From Collinsella aerofaciens (GTDB lineage Bacteria; Actinomycetota; Coriobacteriia; Coriobacteriales; Coriobacteriaceae): a stretch of DNA of 21,578 nucleotides. The stretch lies in contig NZ_JAHONA010000033.1 in assembly GCF_019131995.1 (NCBI RefSeq), forward strand, positions 1 through 21,578, given 5' to 3'. How positions within the stretch are numbered: position 1 is the stretch's first letter; each line of letters begins with the position of its first letter. Position numbers and translations under genes: made by a program. Below are positions 7,101 through 14,934 of this stretch, piece after piece. Under the pieces are notes generated by a model. It was not told where the DNA came from. It saw only the letters and a list, made by a program, of their open reading frames with translations, and searched no databases.

Positions 7101-10100
7101 GACGACGCATCGCTGGGCGGTCGCTCAGCAAAACCCCGAGCTCGAAAAGGAGCTTTCGGCTGGTCTGGGCATTCCCGGGCTGGTGGCGCGCATTATGGTC
7201 GCGCACGACATTGGCTCCATCAAAGAGGGCCAATTGTTTTTGACGCCTTCGCTCGATCGCGACTGGGCCGACCCACTCATTATCCCGGGCATGTCGGTCG
7301 TCGCCGACCGCGTCGAGCGTGCTATTCGCAACCACGAGCACATTGCAGTCTTTGGCGATTTTGACGTTGACGGTATTACGTCGACCTGCCTGTTGACCGA
7401 GGCGCTGCGCACGTTTGGCGCCGATGTTACGCCGTTTATTCCGCATCGCTTTGATGAGGGCTACGGTCTTTCGCGCGCGGCGCTCGACCGCGTTAACGAG
7501 CTCGCTCGCCCCCAGCTGATCGTGACCGTCGATAACGGCATTGCCGCCAAGGAAGAGGTTTCCTATCTGGAGAGCCTGGGGATCGATTTGGTGGTCACGG
7601 ACCATCACGAGCCCTCCGACCAGGTGCCGCAGGGTGTGCCCCTGACTGACCCCAAGCTCGAGGACGAGGGCCCCTCGCGTGAGCTTGCCGGTGCTGGTGT
7701 GGCGCTCAAGCTGGTGCAAGTCCTGGGTGAGCGCCTGGGCAAGCCGTCGTATTGGCGTTCGCTAATCGAGGTCGCGGCGCTGGGCACCGTGTCCGACATG
7801 ATGCCGCTCACGCCCGAGAACCGCGCGCTGGTTGCCGAGGGCATTCAGCAGATGCGCGTAACCGCTCGCCCCGGCTATATCGCGCTTGCCGCGCTCGCCA
7901 AGGCGGACCTTTCTACCATTACGGCCGACGGCCTGTCGTTTTCGCTCATCCCTCGTCTGAATGCTGCCGGCCGCATGGCTGATCCCAAGCTGGCGCTCGA
8001 CCTGCTGCTTGCCCGCGATCCCATCGAAGCAAGCGCACTGGCGGCTGAGCTCGAGGAAATCAACCGCCAGCGCCGTGAGATCGAGGCGGAGCTCACGCGC
8101 GATGCCATGGCAAAGGTCGAGGAGGCCTATGACGGCGGACGCGCGATCGTCGTGGGCGGCGAAGGCTGGCACGAGGGCGTCAAGGGCATCGTGGCAAGCC
8201 GTCTGACCAACCGCTACCACGTGCCGGTGCTGCTGTTCTCGATCGAGGACGGTATCGCGCGCGGCTCTGGTCGCTCGGTGGGCAAAGTTAACCTGTTTGA
8301 CGCCGTCGAGCGCTGTTCCGACCTGCTGATTCGTCGCGGCGGACATGCCGGTGCGGTGGGAGTGACCATCGAGGCATCCAAGCTCGATGAATTCCGTCGT
8401 CGCCTTTCCGCCGTGCTATCGGAGATTCCCGCCGAGGACTTTGAAGACATCGACGAGGTTGCCGCCACGGTCGACCTTTCCGAGCTGAATATCGAGACTA
8501 TAGAGCAGATTTCCCGTCTTGAGCCGTTTGGCCAGGGCAACAAGGTGCCGCTGCTGGCCGCCGAGGGCGTGACGATGTGCGATCGCGCCGTGGTGGGCAA
8601 AACCGGCGAGCACATGCGCTTTGTGGCGACCGATGGCGCCGCGAGTGTGCCGGCCATTATGTTCCGCGTGCCGCAAATCGATAAGCTCATCAACTGCGAT
8701 AGCGCTGTCGACTTGGTGTTCGAGGCCGTTGCCGAGCATTGGCAGGGGCGTGTGAAGCCCAAGCTCATGATCAAGGATGTTCTGGTCCGCGATACCACGC
8801 TGCCCGGCGTCGACGATCCGGCATGCGAGCTTCGTCGTGGCGTGCAGCCGGCGGATTCCGGCCTGCGCCTGGAGTCGCGCAAGCGCGAGACGCTCGCCCA
8901 GCTTTCCTATACCGAGCTCACGCGCTCGCTTATTCATAGCTTTATCGGCTCGAACCAGCCGCACCGCGCGCAGGTCGAGGCGCTCGATGCCCTGGCCGAT
9001 CACCAAAGTGTTCTGGCCGTTATGGGAACGGGGCGCGGCAAGTCGCTCATCTTCCATGTACATGCCGCGCGTGAGGCGGTGCTTCGCGGACGTGCGAGCA
9101 TCTTTGTCTATCCGCTGCGTGCGCTTGTTGCCGACCAGGCCTATCACCTCTCGTCGACGATGGCATCGCTTGGCATTGGCGTTGGCGTGCTGACCGGCGA
9201 GACCGTGGAGGCGGCGCGCGATGACGTGTTTGCCGGCTTGGCTTCGGGCCGTACCGGCATCGTGCTCACGACGCCCGAGTTCCTGTCCATTCACCGCGAC
9301 CGCTTTGCGCGTTCGGGGCGCATCGGTTTTGTCGTTATCGATGAGGCGCACCACGCTGGCCTTGCCAAGGGCGGCGACCGCAGCGCCTATCTCGACATGC
9401 CCGATATCCTCAAAGCCCTGGGCGACCCGGTCGTTATGGCCGCGACGGCCACCGCGACGGCTCCGGTCGTGGCCGAGCTTGCCCGCATGTTGCCGATCAC
9501 TCGCACGGTGGTTGACGAGACGGTGCGCGAGAACCTGCAGCTCGAGGACGACCGTGATCTTGCAAGTCGCGAGAACCGTTTGGTGTCGATCGTGGCGACG
9601 GGGGAGAAGACCGTCATTTACGTCAATTCGCGCGACCAGTCCGTGGCGCTCGCCAAGACACTACGCAAACGCGTTCCCGACTGTGCGACCCGTATCGCGT
9701 TCTATAACGCTGGCCTTACGCGCACCGACCGCCATCGCGTAGAGGAGGCGTTTCGAGACGGCAGCCTCAGCTGCATCGTCTCGACATCCGCCTTTGGCGA
9801 GGGCGTCAACCTTCCCGATATTCGCCATGTCGTGCTCTATCACATGCCGTTTGGCGGCATTGAGTTTAACCAGATGAGCGGCCGCGCCGGTCGCGATGGC
9901 CAACCCGCCGTGATCCATCTACTCTATTCGTCGCGTGACGCCCGTATTAACGAGCGCCTACTCGACTGCTATGCGCCCGAGCGCGACGAGCTCGTCACGC
10001 TCTATCGCGCGCTGCAGACCATGTGGCGCTCCAACCGCGGCAAGACCGGGGACGATTTCTTTAGCGCGAGCGATATCGACATCGCGCAGATGTGCCTTGC

Positions 10101-10374
10101 CATCGATGCTCGCACGCCGGTCGACGAGCGCTCGGTGGAAAGCGGCTTGGGAATCTTCGAAGAGCTTGGTTTTTGTCGAGTTTCGGGGTTTGACGACACC
10201 CGTCGCATCGCGATGGCCGAAAACCCCGGCCGCGTGCAATTGAGTAGGTCAATTCGCTATTTGGAGGGCTTGCGCTCGCGCATGGAGTTTTCGGCTTTCC
10301 GGAGCTGGGCGCTCGATTCGTGCGCTTCTGATATGCTAGCCAAAGTTAACCGCCCGATCGTACCGCGGGCCTAG
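7087..10374 (+). CDS. recJ: RecJ single-strand exonuclease fused to a RecQ-like SF2 helicase
   Basis: This 1095-residue protein has two halves. Residues about 1-570 are RecJ, a 5'-3' ssDNA exonuclease of recombination and mismatch/base-excision repair. It carries DFDVDG (91-96), DNG (149-151), DHH (172-174), a DHHA1 domain with GGHAG around H420, and an OB-like segment at about 460-570. Residues about 610-960 form an SF2 helicase: GTGRGKS (647-653, K652), DEAH (752-755), the ATATAT motif III region, AFGEGVNLP, and QMSGRAGRDG (929-938) as motif VI. A C-terminal part of about 130 residues is unassigned. RecJ alone is usually 550-800 residues, so this is a fusion. The start at ATG 7087 follows GGGGGTGGG (7072-7080); GTG 7042 is an alternative adding 15 residues. 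No frame break separates the halves. Rel follows 15 nt after the stop. Confidence 0.93.
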   Translation: MSSLKTTHRWAVAQQNPELEKELSAGLGIPGLVARIMVAHDIGSIKEGQLFLTPSLDRDWADPLIIPGMSVVADRVERAIRNHEHIAVFGDFDVDGITSTCLLTEALRTFGADVTPFIPHRFDEGYGLSRAALDRVNELARPQLIVTVDNGIAAKEEVSYLESLGIDLVVTDHHEPSDQVPQGVPLTDPKLEDEGPSRELAGAGVALKLVQVLGERLGKPSYWRSLIEVAALGTVSDMMPLTPENRALVAEGIQQMRVTARPGYIALAALAKADLSTITADGLSFSLIPRLNAAGRMADPKLALDLLLARDPIEASALAAELEEINRQRREIEAELTRDAMAKVEEAYDGGRAIVVGGEGWHEGVKGIVASRLTNRYHVPVLLFSIEDGIARGSGRSVGKVNLFDAVERCSDLLIRRGGHAGAVGVTIEASKLDEFRRRLSAVLSEIPAEDFEDIDEVAATVDLSELNIETIEQISRLEPFGQGNKVPLLAAEGVTMCDRAVVGKTGEHMRFVATDGAASVPAIMFRVPQIDKLINCDSAVDLVFEAVAEHWQGRVKPKLMIKDVLVRDTTLPGVDDPACELRRGVQPADSGLRLESRKRETLAQLSYTELTRSLIHSFIGSNQPHRAQVEALDALADHQSVLAVMGTGRGKSLIFHVHAAREAVLRGRASIFVYPLRALVADQAYHLSSTMASLGIGVGVLTGETVEAARDDVFAGLASGRTGIVLTTPEFLSIHRDRFARSGRIGFVVIDEAHHAGLAKGGDRSAYLDMPDILKALGDPVVMAATATATAPVVAELARMLPITRTVVDETVRENLQLEDDRDLASRENRLVSIVATGEKTVIYVNSRDQSVALAKTLRKRVPDCATRIAFYNAGLTRTDRHRVEEAFRDGSLSCIVSTSAFGEGVNLPDIRHVVLYHMPFGGIEFNQMSGRAGRDGQPAVIHLLYSSRDARINERLLDCYAPERDELVTLYRALQTMWRSNRGKTGDDFFSASDIDIAQMCLAIDARTPVDERSVESGLGIFEELGFCRVSGFDDTRRIAMAENPGRVQLSRSIRYLEGLRSRMEFSAFRSWALDSCASDMLAKVNRPIVPRA

Positions 10375-10389
10375 GGGAAGGGGACCTCG

Positions 10390-12750
10390 ATGGATGCCGC
10401 AGCCCGTACCGCCCATGATTCCACCCTCCAGCCGTTTTCGGAGATGGAGCACTATAAGCATGCCGATGAGCTGCCGCCCGAGATTGTGGCGGACAGCTAC
10501 GACAAGCTGGAGCGCCTGTGCCTCAAATATATGAATGAGGACGACTTCTCCAAGGTGGAGCAGGCCTACTGCTTTGCCGCCGAGAAGCACTGCAACCAAA
10601 AGCGCCGCTCGGGCGAGATGTACATTAACCATCCCGTCGAGGTTGCCATCATTTTGGCCGATCTCAAGATGGGCTGCGATGTGGTGTGCGCCGCGCTGCT
10701 GCACGATACCGTTGAGGATACAGAGACCTCGCTTGCCGATGTTTCCGGCCTGTTTGGCGATACGGTGGCCGAGCTCGTCGATGGCGTGACCAAGCTCACC
10801 AACATCGAAGTCGACAGCATGGACGAGAAGCAGGCCCTCACGCTGCGCAAGATGTTCCTCGCCATGTCCAAGGACATCCGCGTCATCATCGTTAAACTTG
10901 CCGACCGTCTGCACAACATGCGAACGCTGGCAGCCCTGCGCGAGGATCGTCGCCTGTTTAAGGCTCGCGAGACCATGGACGTGTATGCGCCCCTGGCCGA
11001 CCGTCTGGGCATGAGCTCCATTAAATGGGAGCTCGAGGACCTGTCCTTCTTCTACCTTGAACCCGACGCCTACCAGCGCATCGCGCGCATGGTGGCGGAG
11101 TCGCGCGAGGTCCGTGAGCGCTATCTGGCCGAGACCATCAAGACACTCACCGACGAACTCAACCGCATTGGCCTGGAGGACTTCCAGATTAACGGCCGTT
11201 CCAAGCACTATTGGTCCATCTACCAAAAGATGAAGCGCAAGGGCAAGGAATTCTCCGAGATCTACGACCTGGTGGCACTGCGTGTCATCACGCATTCGGT
11301 GCGCGATTGCTACTCCACGCTCGGCGCGGTGCATACGCTGTGGCACCCCATGCCCGGTCGCTTTAAAGACTATATCGCCATGCCCAAGGTCAATAACTAC
11401 CAGTCGCTCCACACGACGGTCATCGGCCCCACGGCCCGTCCGCTCGAGATTCAGATTCGAACCTACGAGATGCATGAGCAGGCCGAGTACGGCATTGCCG
11501 CCCACTGGCTATACAAGAAGTCGGGCGGATCGTCTGCTTCCAAGACCAATGACGCTCAACGTTTGGACGACCAGATCAACTGGCTCAAGCATTCGCTCGA
11601 TTGGGCTGCGTCTGATGAGATCACCGACGCCAAGGAATACCTGCATTCGCTGAAGGTCGACCTCTTCGATCAGGAGATCTTCGTCTTTACGCCCAAGGGC
11701 GAGGTCATGGCGCTTCGTGCCGGCTCCACGCCGCTCGACTTTGCCTATGCCGTTCACACCGAGGTGGGAAACCATTGCGTCGGCGCCAAAATCAACGGTG
11801 CGGTGGCTCCGCTCACGCACGAGATTAAGATGGGTGACCGTGTCGAGATCCTGACTAACAAGAGTTCCAAGCCGTCGCGTGATTGGCTCAAGATCGTTAA
11901 GACGCCTTCCGCCAAGTCAAAGATCCGCCGCTATTTTGCCGCTGCGACCAAGGATGACGACGCTGCTGCCGGCCGCGATATGCTGGCCAAGGACCTGCGG
12001 AAGCGTGGCTATGGCATTTCTACGCCGCGTTCGACGCGTGCGCTCAACGCCGTAGCGGAGCAGTTTAACTTCAAGCAGCTCGAGGACCTGTTTGCCGCCG
12101 TCGGCGCCGGCAAGGTTGCCCCGCGCGCTGTGGGCAATAAGGTCGAGCAAATCTTGGACCCCAAGCCCGAGGAACAGCTCACCAAGGCCGAGGCTATCGC
12201 CGAGGTCGTGAAACAGCCTGCTCGCGGCTCCAACCGCAAGCCGCAAAAGCGCGGCAAGAGCGCAAGTAACGGCATTATCGTCAAGGGCGAGAGCAACAGC
12301 GGCCTGCTGGTCCGTCTGGCTCATTGCTGCAACCCCGTGACGGGCGACGACATCGTCGGCTTCATCACGCGCGGTCGTGGCGTTTCGGTACATCGCGCCA
12401 ACTGCCCCAACGTCAAGGGTCTTATGGAACATCCCGAGCGCATGATCGATGTGGAGTGGGACGGCGCTGCCGACACCCTCTTCCAGGTCGAGATCGTGGT
12501 CGAGTGCTTGGACCGTATGGGCCTGCTCAAGGATGTCACCATTGCCATTGGCGATGCGGGCGGCAATATCCTTTCTGCCGCCACGTCGACCAACCGCGAG
12601 GGTATTGCAACCCTGCGCTTTATGGTCGAGATCTCGGACGCGAGTGGTCTGGATCCGCTGCTGGCTTCCATCAGCAGTGTCGATTCGGTCTACGACGCTC
12701 GCCGTCTTATGCCCGGCGAAGGCGGAGCTCAGCTCAAGCGCCGTGTGTAG
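10390..12750 (+). CDS. rel: Bifunctional (p)ppGpp synthetase/hydrolase (RelA/SpoT family)
   Basis: This 786-residue Rel protein makes and degrades the stringent-response alarmone (p)ppGpp. The HD hydrolase domain is intact, with H81 in YINHPVE and HDTVED at 105-110, so hydrolysis is expected. The synthetase domain includes GRSKHYWSIYQKM, YDLVALRVI and LEIQIRT with the catalytic-type E353. The TGS domain (about 430-490, EIFVFTPKGEVMAL), a zinc-finger-type region with HCC (645-647) and HRANCPN, and a C-terminal ACT domain (about 700-775) follow in the normal order. The length is typical of actinobacterial and firmicute Rel. ATG 10390 is preceded by GGGGAAGGGGA, and the 15-bp gap from recJ indicates cotranscription. 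As no second long RelA/SpoT gene is visible here, this is plausibly the sole Rel, which is inference. Confidence 0.96.
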   Translation: MDAAARTAHDSTLQPFSEMEHYKHADELPPEIVADSYDKLERLCLKYMNEDDFSKVEQAYCFAAEKHCNQKRRSGEMYINHPVEVAIILADLKMGCDVVCAALLHDTVEDTETSLADVSGLFGDTVAELVDGVTKLTNIEVDSMDEKQALTLRKMFLAMSKDIRVIIVKLADRLHNMRTLAALREDRRLFKARETMDVYAPLADRLGMSSIKWELEDLSFFYLEPDAYQRIARMVAESREVRERYLAETIKTLTDELNRIGLEDFQINGRSKHYWSIYQKMKRKGKEFSEIYDLVALRVITHSVRDCYSTLGAVHTLWHPMPGRFKDYIAMPKVNNYQSLHTTVIGPTARPLEIQIRTYEMHEQAEYGIAAHWLYKKSGGSSASKTNDAQRLDDQINWLKHSLDWAASDEITDAKEYLHSLKVDLFDQEIFVFTPKGEVMALRAGSTPLDFAYAVHTEVGNHCVGAKINGAVAPLTHEIKMGDRVEILTNKSSKPSRDWLKIVKTPSAKSKIRRYFAAATKDDDAAAGRDMLAKDLRKRGYGISTPRSTRALNAVAEQFNFKQLEDLFAAVGAGKVAPRAVGNKVEQILDPKPEEQLTKAEAIAEVVKQPARGSNRKPQKRGKSASNGIIVKGESNSGLLVRLAHCCNPVTGDDIVGFITRGRGVSVHRANCPNVKGLMEHPERMIDVEWDGAADTLFQVEIVVECLDRMGLLKDVTIAIGDAGGNILSAATSTNREGIATLRFMVEISDASGLDPLLASISSVDSVYDARRLMPGEGGAQLKRRV

Positions 12751-12783
12751 GTGCGAGAGCCTCTCAGCATCATAGATATTGGT

Positions 12784-12821
12784 TACGTTCGAGGCATCGT
12801 TTGGTGCCTCGAACGTATTTT
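12784..12821 (+). terminator. Stem-loop after rel, possible terminator upstream of the MBL gene
   Basis: TACGTTCGAGGCA (12784-12796) pairs perfectly with TGCCTCGAACGTA (12805-12817) over 13 bp around an 8-nt loop. The short T stretch TTTT (12818-12821) follows, and the Shine-Dalgarno of the next gene begins at 12824. The T-run is short, so partial termination or translational control of the MBL gene are both possible. Confidence 0.6.
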
Positions 12822-12838
12822 AGAAGGAGGGTATGCGC

Positions 12839-13522
12839 ATGGGCGATATGACTTTGGACCTGACACCCCGAGGTGCGGCTTCGATTGAGGCGCTCGTCAA
12901 CGGCCCCATTCAGACCAACAGTTACGCCGTGATTTCGAATGACGAGTGCTTAATCGTCGATCCGGCGTGGGAGGGCGAGTGTCTTGTGGAGCATATCCGC
13001 ACCGCGCATCCTGAGGTGCGCGTACTCGGCTCTGTCTGCACGCACGGTCATGCCGACCATGTTGGCGGGGTTGCCGGGGTTCGAGCTGTCGTTGGCGACA
13101 GCGCGCTATATGAGTTGTGCGCTAAGGACGTGACGGTACCTCGCGCAAATATCGAGGAGCAGCGCGCCATGTGGGGTATCGAGACACCCGATCCGGGTGA
13201 GCCGACGCGTTTGCTTGCCGAGGGCGATACAATCGAGGTGGGCGACGTCTGCCTGCAGGTGATCGAGACGCCGGGGCATACGCCGGGCGGCATCGTCCTG
13301 TTCGCCGCGACCGAGCGGGGGAACATCGCCTTTGTGGGCGACACGCTTTTCCCGGGCAGCCACGGTCGTACCGATCTTTCCGGCGGTGACGAGGCGGCGA
13401 TTATGCGCTCGCTCTCCAAACTTGCCAAGATGCTTCCGCCCGATACCGTTTGCTTGACGGGCCATGGCGATTCGACCACGATGGCGCGCGAACTTATGCA
13501 GAACCCGTTTATGCAGATGTAG
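12839..13522 (+). CDS. MBL-fold metallo-hydrolase (glyoxalase II-like)
   Basis: This 227-residue protein belongs to the metallo-beta-lactamase superfamily, in the small glyoxalase II-like branch. The full metal-binding set is visible: HGHADH (H69, H71, D73, H74), H147 in ETPGHTPGG, D168 in FVGDTLF and H209 in LTGHGD. The substrate cannot be assigned; hydroxyacylglutathione-type thioesters are a common annotation, but such small proteins have varied roles. ATG 12839 was preferred over ATG 12833 because AAGGAGG (12824-12830) is 8 nt from the former and only 2 nt from the latter. It follows rel in the same direction after an 88-bp gap containing a hairpin, so it may be partly cotranscribed with recJ-rel. 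Confidence 0.88.
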   Translation: MGDMTLDLTPRGAASIEALVNGPIQTNSYAVISNDECLIVDPAWEGECLVEHIRTAHPEVRVLGSVCTHGHADHVGGVAGVRAVVGDSALYELCAKDVTVPRANIEEQRAMWGIETPDPGEPTRLLAEGDTIEVGDVCLQVIETPGHTPGGIVLFAATERGNIAFVGDTLFPGSHGRTDLSGGDEAAIMRSLSKLAKMLPPDTVCLTGHGDSTTMARELMQNPFMQM

Positions 13523-13648
13523 GCTCGAAGCCGTCGTCCGAACCACGAAGACCGCTCAATCGTCAAGCTATTTTCCCCAGTGGGTCGATTCTGTGGGGCA
13601 AACGGTCAAAATTTGTCCAATCGGATGGTATTCGTGAACAAACGAACG

Positions 13649-13676
13649 TTTATGCTCGGGTATGTCGTGGTAAAAT
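13649..13676 (+). promoter_or_regulatory. Possible promoter of the aldolase gene
   Basis: TAAAAT (13671-13676) fits a -10 element, with a weak TTTATG (13649-13654) 16 bp upstream. Transcription would start about 34 nt before the aldolase ATG. An interrupted palindrome, TTCGT (13631-13635) with ACGAA (13642-13646), lies just upstream and could be an operator. The rest of 13523-13716 shows no gene and no convincing terminator. Confidence 0.35.
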
Positions 13677-13716
13677 CTCAGGCGTTATCGGAGCAACCTT
13701 ACAGGAGGTTTCTTTT

Positions 13717-14583
13717 ATGCTCGTCAACGCAGCAGACATGCTCAAGAAGGCCGAGGCCGGCAAGTACGGTCTCGGTGCCTTCAACACCAACAACCTCGAG
13801 TGGACCCTGGCTATTCTCCAGGCCGCCGAGGAGGCCAAGTCTCCGCTGATCCTTCAGTGCACCGCTGGTGCCGCTAAGTGGATGGGCGGTTTCAAGGTCT
13901 GCGCCGACATGGTCAAGGCTGCCGTCGAGGCCACGGGCGTTACCGTTCCCGTCGCCCTTCACCTCGATCACGGTTCTTACGAGGACTGCTTCAAGTGCAT
14001 CGAGGCCGGCTTCACGTCCATCATGTATGACGGCTCTCACGAGGAGACCTTCCAGCTTAACCTCGACCGCACCAAGGAGCTCGTTGAGCTTGCCCACTCC
14101 AAGGGCATGTCCATCGAGGCCGAGGTCGGCGGCATCGGCGGCACCGAGGACGGCGTGACCTCCAGCGGCGAGCTCGCTGATCCTGCTGAGTGCAAGCAGA
14201 TTGCTGACCTGGGCGTCGACTTCCTCGCCTGCGGTATCGGCAACATCCACGGCGTGTACCCTGCCGACTGGGCTGGCCTTTCCTTCGAGCGCCTGGGCGA
14301 GATTAAGGCTCAGACCGGCGACCTGCCCCTCGTCCTGCACGGTGGCACCGGCATCCCCGAGGATCAGATCAAGAAGGCCATCTCCCTGGGTATCTCCAAG
14401 ATCAACGTCAACACCGATCTGCAGCTCGTCTTCGCCAAGGGCGTTCGCGAGTATATCGAGGCTGGCAAGGATCAGCAGGGCAAGGGCTTTGACCCCCGCA
14501 AGCTCCTCAAGCCTGGTCGCGAGAACATCGTTGCCCGCACCAAGGAGCTCATGGAGGAGTTTGGCTCCGTCAACAAGGCGTAA
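13717..14583 (+). CDS. fba: Class II fructose-1,6-bisphosphate aldolase
   Basis: This zinc-dependent aldolase (288 residues) interconverts fructose 1,6-bisphosphate with dihydroxyacetone phosphate and glyceraldehyde 3-phosphate in glycolysis. HLDHGS holds catalytic D84 and zinc ligand H85; further zinc ligands are H178 (GNIHGVYP) and H208 (LHGGTG). KINVNTDLQ near residue 230 supplies substrate contacts, and AEVGGIGG is also family-typical. The length matches the shorter type-B class II enzymes (about 285-310). The start is set at ATG 13717 by AGGAGG (13703-13708) 8 nt upstream; an in-frame extension from 13450 would overlap the MBL gene and has no matching family sequence. The gene's codons are strongly biased (AAG, GAG, CTC, ATC), as expected of a highly expressed enzyme. 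It is flanked by its own promoter and terminator. Confidence 0.97.
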   Translation: MLVNAADMLKKAEAGKYGLGAFNTNNLEWTLAILQAAEEAKSPLILQCTAGAAKWMGGFKVCADMVKAAVEATGVTVPVALHLDHGSYEDCFKCIEAGFTSIMYDGSHEETFQLNLDRTKELVELAHSKGMSIEAEVGGIGGTEDGVTSSGELADPAECKQIADLGVDFLACGIGNIHGVYPADWAGLSFERLGEIKAQTGDLPLVLHGGTGIPEDQIKKAISLGISKINVNTDLQLVFAKGVREYIEAGKDQQGKGFDPRKLLKPGRENIVARTKELMEEFGSVNKA

Positions 14584-14603
14584 GCGTCGCTAAACTTCCC
14601 ACC

Positions 14604-14702
14604 GGAAGCCCCGTCTCCCTACACTGTTTCCTTTGCGCTCACCTGGCTTCGCCAGAAGTCGCGCCAAGGAAACAGTTCCGGGAGACGGGGCTTCCTTCGT
14701 TT
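14604..14702 (+). terminator. Long branched terminator-like hairpin after fba
   Basis: GGAAGCCCCGTCTCCC (14604-14619) pairs perfectly with 14680-14695. After a 3-nt internal loop, ACTGTTTCCTT (14623-14633) pairs with 14666-14676, then GCGC pairs with GCGC (14635-14638 with 14661-14664). Inside sits a separate small hairpin, CTGGC/GCCAG with loop TTC (14643-14655). TTCGTTT follows. It starts 20 nt after the fba stop and is far longer than needed for termination. Confidence 0.7.
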
Positions 14703-14828
14703 AACGCCGCAGGGTTACGAGTCTGAATTAAGGTGGCTACTGGCTTCGCCAGAAGTCGCGCGACGGAATCAGCTCCGGGGAAACGGGGCCTCCTTTGTTA
14801 ACTCGCTACAGGGTTACTGGGCTGAATT
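14643..14828. repeat. Two diverged direct repeats of about 88 bp
   Basis: Copy A (14643-14729) and copy B (14740-14828) align along their length. Both open with CTGGCTTCGCCAGAAGTCGC, share CCGGG and ACGGGG blocks, then CAGGGTTAC and CTGAATT. The copies have drifted by substitutions and small indels. Copy A is the right half of the large hairpin at 14604-14695; copy B has lost a matching left arm. This suggests an old duplication of the terminator region or a small repeat family. No coding potential was seen in 14584-14934. Confidence 0.75.
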
Positions 14829-14870
14829 CATTTTTAGAGGTACCGTTTATCGGTGTTGAGGGTTCCTTTA

Positions 14871-14900
14871 TTGGGGCTTTCTTTTTTATCTCGCTACAAT
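14871..14900 (+). promoter_or_regulatory. Possible promoter of the transglutaminase-like gene
   Basis: TACAAT (14895-14900) fits a -10 element and TTGGGG (14871-14876) a weak -35 with an 18-bp spacer. The predicted transcription start, near 14907, agrees with translation from ATG 14935 and argues against ATG 14899, which lies inside the -10. Confidence 0.4.
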
Positions 14901-14934
14901 GGGCTTCAAGAGTTCTAATGACTTGGAGTTTGGT

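Noticed and set aside
10330..10340. TGATATGCT near the recJ 3' end as a rel promoter (extended -10)
   Set aside because: No -35 element is visible and the 15-bp gap between recJ and rel fits cotranscription. Kept only as a possibility.
10336..11505. A 389-codon open frame on the minus strand opposite the start of rel
   Set aside because: It is a shadow of the rel coding frame with no recognisable domain and no ribosome site of note.
13523..13716. LexA-type operator near the aldolase promoter (GAAC and GTTC-like pieces around 13636-13650)
   Set aside because: The half-sites do not have the spacing or symmetry of an actinobacterial SOS box.
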